Assembly: GCF_963678635.1 (NCBI RefSeq)
Contig: NC_087062.1
Coordinates: 34,197,651 to 34,261,650, forward strand
Source: Symsagittifera roscoffensis
Lineage: Eukaryota > Xenacoelomorpha > Acoela > Convolutidae
DNA: 64,000 nucleotides
Direction of reading: 5' to 3'
Numbering within the stretch: the stretch's first letter is position 1; every line of letters begins with the position of its first letter. Both the position numbers and the translations under genes were made by a program. Shown here one piece after another: positions 51,001 through 59,393 of this stretch. Under the pieces are notes generated by a model. That model saw only the letters and a program-made list of their open reading frames with translations. It made no database searches and was not told the DNA's origin.

Positions 51001-51964
51001 AGGTAACTACTGCAAACATTTCTGCTTTTGGTGCGCCATATTTCATCTCTGTGTCACTCAAGACTTTGCTGCCGTATGCAATGGGACGGAGAACTGTTCT
51101 TCCGTTCCATTCTTGCTCTTGATGCAATATTCCTGAGATGGCCACCACCGATGCGTCTGTGTCAAGAACATACATGCCCTTTTCTGTAGGCATGCCCAGC
51201 ACTGGCGCTTCGCACAGTTCCCGCTTTATGTTCTCGAAAGCAACTTGTGCCTCATCGTTCCATTCGAACTTTTTCCCTTTGTTGCGCATCAGCTTCTGCA
51301 TCGGGTACACCTTGTCCGCGTATCCTTTTATGAATTCTCGGTAGTAATTGGCAAACTCTAGGAAGCTCATGAGCTGTGTGTCCGTTCTAGGAGCTTTCCA
51401 TGTCAGCACAGCCTCTACTGCTTCTGGATCTGGCCTCACACCATGCCGGTCCACCATTCTTCCCAGGTACTTGATCGAATCCCTAAGGATTTCACATTTC
51501 GATGGTTTGCATTTCAAGCCTGCTCTTTTCATACATCCGAAGACCTCATCGAGTCGGTCAATGTGATCCTCCAGGGTCGGTGTCGCTATGACTACGTCAT
51601 CCACGTAGCACATCAAGAGATTCCCGTACTTTTTGGTCACTCCTGTCAAAGCCTGAGCCATCAGCCTTTGAAAGGTTGCTGTTGCATTGCACAAGCCGAA
51701 GGGCATCCTCTTCCACTGGTACAACCCCAATTCGCACGCGAAACCGGTTTTTTCCCTATCCTTTTCCCGCAAAGGAACCTGCCAGAAGGCAGAACCTAAG
51801 TCCAATGTGGTGAAGAACTTTGCATCACCAAGTTTAGATAGGCTCTCGTCTATTCGCGGTATCGGGTACGCATCTTTAATCGTTACCGCGTTCAAGTAAC
51901 GAAAGTCGCAACAAAATCTAAGCTGCCCCCTTTCTTTTTCGCCATTACTACTCCGCAAGCCCAT
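48065..51964 (-). CDS. pol: pol fragment, unit 5: RT, RNase H, linker, integrase (1299 aa)
   Basis: This is the pol copy that follows the only gag. RT YVDD, RNase H residues, zinc finger and D58D35E integrase are intact. RT carries SFLEFANYY where other copies have G. The frame begins after the five-C frameshift near 51927 and ends at the TAA near 48067. It is therefore disconnected from gag-protease upstream and from the macro domain downstream. Confidence 0.85.
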   Translation of the reverse strand: MGLRSSNGEKERGQLRFCCDFRYLNAVTIKDAYPIPRIDESLSKLGDAKFFTTLDLGSAFWQVPLREKDREKTGFACELGLYQWKRMPFGLCNATATFQRLMAQALTGVTKKYGNLLMCYVDDVVIATPTLEDHIDRLDEVFGCMKRAGLKCKPSKCEILRDSIKYLGRMVDRHGVRPDPEAVEAVLTWKAPRTDTQLMSFLEFANYYREFIKGYADKVYPMQKLMRNKGKKFEWNDEAQVAFENIKRELCEAPVLGMPTEKGMYVLDTDASVVAISGILHQEQEWNGRTVLRPIAYGSKVLSDTEMKYGAPKAEMFAVVTFVEKYRAYLGSAPFKLRVDNRALSWLKTYSMDQSYIGRWIVRLDGYHMIIEHRMRDKHQNADSLSKKTEFYERLEQKQANQAEVKEGFSFLDKETYEALPLTRWLDKSGHPIPGHPELPVEKAAEIKILSREDPVPLDLLLRSNLVQQELSRMNINSLSLLDKTVQVTPQVMRILGGLLEREVTRDDPEWTAAVASLTVSEKVKIMPSRQQHEENKRDCRTIVQQLVSSIPQEILTSTSYGRKEQGSSKRKKTVTFVDREKEGEEVEQNLLQDYLSGEKDEEKNQRSQDQHPGQGNLSGESEINEEIPDEKQDRENKVLSGEFRWMRRKHRHDLEERAVYSTTSSTDDDSRNSGMDTYSDRNSSSGSELSELAIHTLLVETRARDLDREVYQDPDSDRYLIPSERVFDNAADDLETIAVSKRSISLLPQKEVVRTDLQPFQQETQPLAKIWCVKMEEDTHQPNELNSQMRVMKTYLKARYRLSDLLRAQRNDRMTSNLKRWIENGAPDKGDLEEDSYRILRQYFMQKEGRLYLNKDGIVACRRREEDKVLYKYNAIVLPQLYQTELLFRSHDQMGHQGIDKVYQRILKRFEWPGMKKACEKWVTACLSCQQVKDPRKLRFPLQSIESSEFNEVVQIDHQKICMTDSGYNQVLVMIDHFTKYAEAVPCITASAEETCDHLINTWIARHGCPMTFQSDNGTAFVGELTKELMRRSQVAQAHSTTYHPQTNGLVERQNRTLVSMLRVYCSRYMTDWDRYLPQVMGAYNSTQHSTTGVSPHMMLTGHEKSLPLTFFYPEYEGKKTSPQVYVRDVIKRQQELNDLCRRNTQQAQARQRKRFDKKAAGAKAYSVGDYVWVFQNVIPPKGTKKLLKKWRGPFMITEVHQEGRFYRLSTGRAAHYENIKPHNPSTEDWCIPADMEEGDYLMMDPACEINEKGTREKNDGNEVVEEGTDTPLDLDPNEQIEADDETLPYAEEDWQDS

Positions 51965-52163
51965 GGTGATTTCGAGGGTTCTATCATGTCGTATTCAAGC
52001 GACATTTCTATTTCCGCTCGGCACGCTTCCGATTTATATGGCGTCATTCGCCTTGCGCCTTCCCTATGGGGAACGGCGCCCTCTTCTAGTTCGATTTCGT
52101 GTTCGACGAAATTACAGCAACCGATGTCCGCCTTATGTTTTGAAAATACTTCGGCGTTCCGAT

Positions 52164-52922
52164 CTAGGAGGTCCGCAATTTTTCAAAATCTCCCTCACCT
52201 ATTTTTCCTTTTAAATGTTCTATTTCTGGCAAAACCGGTTTGTCAGAATCTAGTTCATATGACGAGGGGCGTTCCGGAAAATTCGAGCAGCTCGATAAGC
52301 CGTCGTCCGTTTCGGATTTCATTGGAAACAATTTATGGATAGATTTTAATTCATTAATTCTCTTTAAGATTTTATCTTTATTTGCATGATAAGGACAGTC
52401 TTTCACACTATATTTCTTCGAGTTTTCTGTCTCCTCATAGTCGGTCCTCATCGGCAAGGCGTAGCCAAGCTTCTTTCCACGCTGGATTGAAACCGTGGTG
52501 TCCAGTGTGTTCAACAACACACTGACACACAGTCCGTTTCGCGTTACCGAGAAGCTCCGGCCTAAAATCACCGAACTCTGACTATTTGGATTCGGTACTA
52601 AGCAAACCTGTTTGCTATCACTTAACGAATTTAAATTTCTCATTCTAAAAATTGCTACTACAGCTTGTCCTGGTTGTAACTTTACTTTTCTATCCAAAAA
52701 AACTGGTACCTTATTTTCATCTCTTATTATCCTATTAATTGGTCTCTTAACATACTTTCGGTCCGGGTTTCTAATCCGTATTAGACCGTTGTTCAAGTCA
52801 ATCATCACGTCAAAATTCCTGACAAAATCTCTGCCCAAGATGAATTGGTCGGCGTCGTCCAGATTCTCTACCACCAGGAAGCTCATCCAAAGGTTCCGTC
52901 CTCCCATGTGAAGGACCGTCAC
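52164..52922 (-). pseudogene. Protease C-terminal half and connector, unit 5 (broken on both sides)
   Basis: The protease flap/C-terminal region, including QFILGRDF, then the connector toward RT. It is separated from gag-protease by a TGA near 52955 and from RT by a one-base deletion near 52172 (GGTCCGC instead of GGTCCCGC). It keeps the canonical ILGRDF, while the other four units have FIFGRDF. Confidence 0.75.
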
Positions 52923-52952
52923 CGGTGTTCTTCCGGCTACGTAGATAGCTCC

Positions 52953-55571
52953 TCAATTTGCAGCGGCTAGTCGGAGATTCGTAGGAATCAAATCTTCCCG
53001 CGTGAAGCCCATTCTCTCCCAGGTTTTTATCGGCATCACACTCACCACCGCGCCTGTGTCCAGAAGCCCTGTGACTCCGATTTTTGTTCCGTTGGTGTCA
53101 AGCAGGTGTGCTGTCACATCTGCTTCATATCCAATATGTACCGCGTCTTGTTCCATCATGGCGTCATGGCCTATCCTGCGGACTTTGAGTTCCTCTTCAC
53201 CCAAATAGATCTGCCCCATTTGGTCATCATCTGTTGTTATGTAAGTCCTGGTGTAGATGCTGATTCCATCCACTTTCAGCATTATTTGATACGGCCCATA
53301 GACCTCCAAGTAGCGTCCATGAAGTTTCTTCATGCGAGGGCCACCCGTCGTTAGTAGTGCTCGCACAGCTCTCGACTCAGTGCGTGGCTCCACCTGCCTC
53401 AGATAATCTGCATATGTGTCCAAATGCATTAAAGTGAACTCTGATGGTTCACTCAAATTTCTTATTACCTGGTGTCCAGCCACTGAGATTATCGACTGTA
53501 TCTTCTTTCCCTGCGGCGCCATGCCGAACCTCTTACCGGAGATCACTTTAAGTTTCATATCTAAACTGCTTGGTGTTTTCGTCTCCTCGAACTCCATTGC
53601 CTCGAAGGTATTCAGTTGCTCCTGAAGCTTTTCATTTTCCAGTTCAAGTTTCACTTTTTGTTCGATCTCTTTCGTCACCAATTCCTGCTGTACTCTATTT
53701 AGAGCATCCTTTGCGGCTGCCTTATAATCGATCTTGAAGTCATCGGCCGCAGTTGCTGGTTCCGGTTCACGTGCTTCTTCTGTTACTGCTTGCATTTTCT
53801 TTGCCGCCAGCTCTTGAGGTTTGTCCTTCCTGCGTGCCTCTGCTTCGCTCAAAAGTCGAGCCTTGCTTGCTTTCACTCCTGACAAAGCTTCTTCATGCCT
53901 TGGATGCTTGATGTCTGCCACTGCATCCCAGAATTGCGGACAATCTGATTTAAAATGACCTTCCAAGTTACAAAAGAAACACCTCGGGCCAAATTTCGCA
54001 ATTACTCCTCTCATGAAATCCTCATGATCCAACTCTGACGCATCTTCGTCCTCGAGGCTAAAGCCTATTGCTTTCATGCCTTGTTTGTAAGCTGGGCATG
54101 CTGACACATGATGGTCTGTTGAACTGCAATTAGCACAAGAACGTCTCTTGTCCATATCATCCCTCGGTTTGTACCAATTGTTCCCTTGGTTTGCTGGTCC
54201 GTTGTTAAAATTGCCATAATTGTTCTTGTAATATCCAGATCTCGAAGGAGGTTTCAACAAAAGATACTCTTTTGATTTGAGCCTCAACTCCTCCGGTGTT
54301 GGCGCATTAGTTGATAGTGGTGTGTAATGCGTTGCTAGCATCGTACGAAGTTCATCATTTTTCACACCATCGATGAATTTTGAGGCTACGGCCAGGTTCA
54401 TCCTTCGGTTTGACTCATCCGGTTGGCTGCGTCTTCTCAGCATTTCCAAATCATCGAGAAACTTGTCTATTGTTTCATCTTCTCGTTGCCTCCGTTTCTC
54501 GAAGCGCATCATCGCCTGGTGCCCCTGCACCCCTGATCCGAAACGGTTTAACAAGATTTCGAAGATTTTCTCAGCAGTGTCACGTTGATACTGTTTCTTA
54601 GCCATGACACAGTTCAGGGCTGTCCCTTCTAAGTTGCTGGTGAGCGCGCTGCATTCATGTCTCTCCGACAAGTCCTCTTCCTCGAAATGCAGCTTCATTA
54701 CCTCTATCCAGGTATCAATACAGCCATCAGATTCGTCCTTGTAGCATCTTGGCTTCTTAAAGACTCTTCTGGACTTTTCACTGCGTTCATTGGTTCTAGA
54801 TAACCGCGTCAGGAATGTCTCCAAAGACCTGTTCAGGGGTTCAAATGCTGTGGCCATTGCCGTAGCATCCCTTGAGTGTCCCGCTTGAGTGTCCTCACAC
54901 CTTGTCGAAGGCTCTGTGTGCGGTGCATCCCTGCAATCCGAATCACCATGAGCGTTTCCCGCTTGGCCCATGTGACTCCTCCTCGGGCTTGTATGCCCCA
55001 TGTTGCCAGAATCGCTTCTCCCAGTCGCATGTGTGCTTTGCGTTGGTCGTTCGTTCGAGGTTTGTCTGTTCCCCGTTGAACTCGCTCTACTTTTCGGGCC
55101 CCATGCTGTATTACCCCTTTTGGCATAGCCTGATGAACTGCCCCTGCCTCTAGTGGATCCATACGTCTTCCTCCTTTGATGTTCATTGAAGTTCACCCTC
55201 GGTTCCCTGCTGGGACCTCCCGAGTTCGGCTCTCCTTCTTTTGGTCCACTCTTGCTGCTTAGTAGCCCGTCCAACCTATCCATGATAGCCTGAGTTCGCC
55301 TCTCCATCATCGCGTCTATCTTTATGTCAAGAGACCCAAGAGACTGCTCTTGCTGTATTCTTAACTTCTCCATGTCGGCTCTTAAGCGTAACTCCCTCTG
55401 TTCCGCCTCTCTTGTCATTCGCGACAAGTTCCTCGTCATATGTTCGTCCGTTCTTTCTTTCAAGCGTTTTTCGCTTCTGCCAACTTCTTGTCTGTTGCGG
55501 TTTATTTCTTCCCGCAGACTTTCTCTTTCAATGTGAACTGCTCTTTCCAGTTCACTCATCCTTATCGACAT
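52953..55571 (-). CDS. gag: gag-protease polyprotein (872 aa, ends at a nonsense codon)
   Basis: The only gag in the window. An N-terminal coiled coil (~1-90) precedes a Ser/Arg/Gly-rich stretch. A Retrotrans_gag-like helical domain follows at ~290-420, then two CCHC knuckles of C-x2-C-x4-H-x4-C form (starting at C479 and C531), a Lys/Glu-rich coiled segment, and the aspartic protease active site LLDTGAVVSVMP (D838). The frame ends at TGA, where other units have CGA (minus strand, + position ~52955), a CpG transition. Without it the frame would run on into the protease C-terminal half. Gag should form the particle and package RNA, and the protease should process it. Confidence 0.85.
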   Translation of the reverse strand: MSIRMSELERAVHIERESLREEINRNRQEVGRSEKRLKERTDEHMTRNLSRMTREAEQRELRLRADMEKLRIQQEQSLGSLDIKIDAMMERRTQAIMDRLDGLLSSKSGPKEGEPNSGGPSREPRVNFNEHQRRKTYGSTRGRGSSSGYAKRGNTAWGPKSRASSTGNRQTSNERPTQSTHATGRSDSGNMGHTSPRRSHMGQAGNAHGDSDCRDAPHTEPSTRCEDTQAGHSRDATAMATAFEPLNRSLETFLTRLSRTNERSEKSRRVFKKPRCYKDESDGCIDTWIEVMKLHFEEEDLSERHECSALTSNLEGTALNCVMAKKQYQRDTAEKIFEILLNRFGSGVQGHQAMMRFEKRRQREDETIDKFLDDLEMLRRRSQPDESNRRMNLAVASKFIDGVKNDELRTMLATHYTPLSTNAPTPEELRLKSKEYLLLKPPSRSGYYKNNYGNFNNGPANQGNNWYKPRDDMDKRRSCANCSSTDHHVSACPAYKQGMKAIGFSLEDEDASELDHEDFMRGVIAKFGPRCFFCNLEGHFKSDCPQFWDAVADIKHPRHEEALSGVKASKARLLSEAEARRKDKPQELAAKKMQAVTEEAREPEPATAADDFKIDYKAAAKDALNRVQQELVTKEIEQKVKLELENEKLQEQLNTFEAMEFEETKTPSSLDMKLKVISGKRFGMAPQGKKIQSIISVAGHQVIRNLSEPSEFTLMHLDTYADYLRQVEPRTESRAVRALLTTGGPRMKKLHGRYLEVYGPYQIMLKVDGISIYTRTYITTDDDQMGQIYLGEEELKVRRIGHDAMMEQDAVHIGYEADVTAHLLDTNGTKIGVTGLLDTGAVVSVMPIKTWERMGFTREDLIPTNLRLAAAN

Positions 55572-55580
55572 CTGTTCATT

Positions 55581-56537
55581 TTATTCTCCTAAACTGCCCA
55601 CTATGTTGTTTAAGGCTTCCTCTAGTGCTGCCCCGTTATCCATGAGTGGCGTCACTAGTGGTGGTGTAACTCTGTCGGTCCCAGGTAGCTTCGTGCTGGT
55701 AGAGATCCGGGCCTTGACTCTCTGTCTTGACGTTTTATCATTATCTATTTCAGGATCCGCTAACGCGTTGCCAAGCCCTCTGGTTCTACTCTCTTCAGGT
55801 TGTGGCTCCGAACTTGTCCTAATCGCGAAGTCCTTCGACTGGCCCGGTGTGTTTGCCTCTTTGCTTATCGTTGTCACTACACCAAATTTATCCATGGTTC
55901 CAGTCTCTCTTCCGACGTGTGCCTCACTCTCCTGGATCGAACTATTGAGACTGACTTGAGATCCAAAGTCCCCTTGCTCCTCTTCATCCTCTTCCTCCTG
56001 GGACTCCCCATCGTTTCCTGCTCCTCCTCCCATGCTGAATGGAAAGATGTTTCCGAAGGTGTTCTTCATTCTTTCTGAGAACGATGATGAGGTTGTTTGT
56101 TTTCCAGTTCCGCTTGCCATCATAGTGTTGTCTGTTGGAGATCTTCTAGTTGCCGTTACTTCAGTTGAGATGTCGGACAGTTCCGACATCTCCTCTCGAT
56201 CCAACGTCCCGGTGGAAGTGGCAAAATCATGGCCTTGTTCTACCGGAGTAGTTTCACTCGCCAGCCTTCTGCCTCTCCCTTCCAGTCCATTTACTCCCTG
56301 GTTGTCGTTCATGGTATGGTCCGTAATGACCTCCACTTCTAACAGTTCTCTTCGCTCTTCTGAGGTCTTTTGACTTCTCGTTTCAACCATTCTGCCTGAA
56401 ACCGTCCCCTCTTTATCGGACCGGGTTCGCTTGATCCAATCCACAAAAGGATCGGTCATCGTTTTTCTTTGCTTTTCAGGTATGAATTTCCTAGAGCTAT
56501 TACCTCGTTTTGGTATCCTTGACTTGTCTAAATTCAT
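55581..56537 (-). CDS. ORF C, 318-aa acidic, low-complexity protein upstream of gag
   Basis: The first long frame after the leader. It is rich in Ser, Thr, Glu and Asp, with a Gly-rich patch (MGGGAG) and an acidic run (~180-190). No family was recognised. It ends GSLGE-TAA and is in the same frame as gag, whose first ATG follows four codons later. It could be the N-terminal part of gag cut off by a stop, a separate small protein, or a readthrough pair. Confidence 0.6.
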   Translation of the reverse strand: MNLDKSRIPKRGNSSRKFIPEKQRKTMTDPFVDWIKRTRSDKEGTVSGRMVETRSQKTSEERRELLEVEVITDHTMNDNQGVNGLEGRGRRLASETTPVEQGHDFATSTGTLDREEMSELSDISTEVTATRRSPTDNTMMASGTGKQTTSSSFSERMKNTFGNIFPFSMGGGAGNDGESQEEEDEEEQGDFGSQVSLNSSIQESEAHVGRETGTMDKFGVVTTISKEANTPGQSKDFAIRTSSEPQPEESRTRGLGNALADPEIDNDKTSRQRVKARISTSTKLPGTDRVTPPLVTPLMDNGAALEEALNNIVGSLGE

Positions 56538-57312
56538 TCTTTATTTGTCACTTTCCTATGCCTACTCTTGACTCAATTGCTAGAGACCTTATAGTTTTAT
56601 TAACAATAATAATGACACAACACAATAAATTTCACCAGATTCTATTAAATAGTGACCACGAATCCCTGTATGTTGTCAGAGTACAGTTTGTATAAAATTT
56701 ATTCACACTAGCCGATTATCGGTCCAAAGATCTGGAAACTAGCACAATATGATGTTATCAGTCAATTTAAAAGATAGTGTAGTCACTACCCAATCAAGCA
56801 CAGTTTAGGTTGATTTAAAATCAAAAACAAAAAATATATATTGACACTATATGAATGTATATATAAAAAACGTATGTGTCTTGTACTCTTAGTTGGTCGC
56901 AGTACAATAGTCGAACCTGTCTTTTACAGAAAAAGCTTTCCCTGCTTGGTGCTGCACCAAACAGACAAAACTTTGAAGGCAGTTATTTTCTCAAGTGGGC
57001 GTCTATTGCACCCACCGAGTATTGTGTTACCTATCTGCCTTCGGACTGCCCGAGCTAGACCTACTAAAATCCTCAGGGCAGTCACTTTTCCCAAAAACGT
57101 ATTATGTTTCAATCCACACCAATGAGTCACGCTCTTTCTAATTTAGACTTAGTGTCGCGAATATCCGAGTTCGGATCTGTTTTGTATTAGTCTGGTTCTT
57201 TTTGAAAGGCCAGTTACCAGTGCAGTCACTGATACATAGCCTGTTTATTAATAACCTAATATCTCTCGCTTTTTAGTCTTTCTTTCGTTTACCTAAGTCC
57301 TTAATAAAATAA

Positions 57313-58573
57313 TACCCCTCCGGATTGGTACAAATAGGACCCTTCCGGACTGTCAGAATTTGGACCCCTCCGGATTGGCACCCCTCCGAGTTAGTTAATA
57401 GTAGACCCCTCCGGATTTGAACCCCTCCGAATTAGCAACTATAAGACCCTTCCGGATTCGGACCCCTCCGGTTTTGTGGAAGAGAGACCCCTCCGGATTC
57501 GGACCCCTCTGACTTTGAAAAACTTCGACCCCTCCGGATTGGGAGCCCTTAGCTCTGTCAAAGTAGCTTTTTGTAGTTTTCTTAATTTCAGCTTATACCC
57601 CTCCGGATTCGTTCTGCGTTGCTTTTATGCTGTTTGAATTAACTGGGAAGGGTATAGGGTCCTTTCCTAGACCCCTCCGGATTGAAGTTAAGGCACTTAT
57701 TTGACAATTCACACTAACGGTGAAGGGTCTTATCACTTGCCTAACTTCGACTCTATTATGGTTGTCTTGTGCCTTCAGCCTTCCCTTTTTGTCTAGAACT
57801 GTCCTAAATTACTTAGTTCAATCGCTATCAACTTTTGGTAGGGGTATAAGGGTTTTTCAGAAAAATTTATAAAACGTGAAGGGTGTACCCCTCCGGATTT
57901 GTGTAATTTGCTAAAAACAATCTCAAAAAATTTTCTCGCTCGCTTTTTCGAGTAATTCTCTTTCCTACTAGTAAAATTATTGATCTGAGCTCACAAGGCC
58001 TATACTCTTCTAGTTCAATGCAAAAGACCCGATCTAAAACGCTTTTGTAGAAAAAATTTGCGAAAAACTATGCTACCTGGACCCCTCCGGATTGATGAAT
58101 CCACCAAATCAAACACGTTTTGTTCGATTTCTCTGCAACCCGGAAAGCTTTCGGGTAGCGGGTTTTAAAACTCGTAGATTCACTAGTGGACGTTGTCTGA
58201 ACAACTATTTTTACTGTCCTAACTCAAAGATTTCAAAAAATTTTCTGATTTTATAGTGTTTCTTACTATCAAAAATTGGGAAAATTTGGTTTTTGGTATT
58301 AAACTAGTTCCAACCACTTCCGAACTAAAGTTAACCGGTTCTACTTATTACAGTAGTGCAGTTACGATGTAACACACTAACTTAGCGCTTTTTTCCGTTT
58401 CAAAAAATATCGATATCTCAAAAATCGCGACTTGTGGGGGGATCAAAATATCGCTATTTTGACCCTAAAAACCGGTCTGTTTTCGTTGTTTTTCACTAAA
58501 AAACGATATAAGACTATTAATATAGGCTATATAAATAATAATATTAGTAATACTATACCCCTCCGGGTTTGTT
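57313..58573 (-). repeat. Cluster of ~15 AATCCGGAGGGGT-type motifs in the leader
   Basis: The plus strand shows ACCCCTCCGGATT or close variants at about 57313, 57339, 57364, 57380, 57413, 57421, 57445, 57460, 57488, 57502, 57530, 57597, 57671, 57887, 58080 and 58556. Spacing is irregular but the motif is strongly kept. The core TCCGGA is palindromic and the flank gives direction. The same core (AATCCGGAAGGG) occurs in both LTR subfamilies. Confidence 0.8.
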
Positions 58574-59366
58574 TATTATCCGAATTAAGGTGCTTAACTC
58601 GGATATTCGCAGTTCGGTGAAGGGTCACTACAGTGCAGCACTGTCGAGCCCCCCACAGATTACTATCTTACTTTTTGTACCAAAAGGGATACAAAACTTG
58701 TTAACGATACCCAACAGTCGATTGTTGTTGTCGTTGAGCCCCTTCTTGTTGCTCCTTGAACTGCTTGCCGGATCGGTCTTCACCCAAGACCCTTCCGAAT
58801 TGAGCGCAAATCAGCTGACCCTTCCGGATTGAGCGCAATTTATCATTAACGTGCTTAAATGCTCAAATAACCCTACAGTACAAGCCTCTCAAACGGGCCA
58901 CAAAATTGATCGTAACGATCCTGACTGATATAAATGCCTGTAACAACAATATATCTATCAACAACAAACGGGGGGGTTGAATCACATCTTGTCTGGGGGG
59001 ATGATTTCTACTGATTTTTTTTAACTTTTTTACTGTTTTTGGTTTTTTCGGTTATTTTTTTATGTTTTTTGTTTTTCTTGGGTACTATACTACTTTTTGT
59101 TTGGTTTTACTTATATCTTTAAGTGTTTTTGGTCACCAACCACTCAGGGGACGAGGGGACGGCCGATCCCCCCACCCTTCCTGGTTCGTGAATTTTCGGT
59201 CTTAACTAGGTTAAAAAACTATTCACGGCAATCCGGAAGGCCTCCGCGTTCCGAACTACCCTTCCGCCCCGGCGGTTTAGGCCTATTAAGGGCGTTAATG
59301 TGAGCATCCGCTCGGCGCGGAGTGCTCGTTAACGGTTCTGCCGGTCATGATGTTAAAAAAGAATAA

Positions 59367-59381
59367 CACCCAGGAGCGCCA
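59367..59381 (-). promoter_or_regulatory. Primer-binding site of the giant element
   Basis: On the minus strand TGGCGCTCCTGGGTG begins 12 nt after the 5' LTR end. Its complement ends in CGCCA and matches my recollection of eukaryotic tRNA-Asn 3' ends. Confidence 0.75.
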
Positions 59382-59393
59382 TAAAAACATACA

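Larger units (their letters stand above)
12171..53013 (-). repeat. Five-copy tandem array of an 8.17-kb internal segment
   Basis: Units are U1 12171-20336, U2 20337-28506, U3 28507-36676, U4 36677-44845 and U5 44846-53013 (8166-8170 bp each). In transcription order each unit holds the protease C-terminal half, RT, RNase H, linker, integrase, macro domain, ~400-bp spacer, and codons 1 to ~557 of ORF A. The left edge runs into intact ORF A and the right edge into the intact gag-protease, so those two breakpoints mark the original duplication. All four internal junctions read cccattggacacctgtcg, showing one founding event followed by copy-number growth. Units differ by only scattered bases. Confidence 0.9.
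56538..59393 (-). other. 5' leader of the giant element (2.9 kb, no gene)
   Basis: No supported coding sequence between the 5' LTR and ORF C. The proximal ~1.08 kb (58316-59393) is shared, inverted, with the nested element at 1463-2542. The middle holds the TCCGGA motif cluster. The gag-proximal 0.7 kb is plain AT-rich sequence. A leader this long is unusual even for a gypsy-type element. Confidence 0.75.

Noticed and set aside
12171-53013. Five independent retrotransposon insertions in a row.
   Set aside because: There are no LTRs, target duplications or primer sites between units, and unit borders fall inside coding frames with identical junctions.
56841-57125. Small open frames in the leader as upstream coding genes.
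   Set aside because: They are short, lack any recognisable motif, and occur on both strands in plain AT-rich sequence.
57313-58573. CRISPR array from the repeated ACCCCTCCGGATT motif.
   Set aside because: Spacing is irregular, the repeats are short and variable, and the context is a eukaryotic retrotransposon leader.
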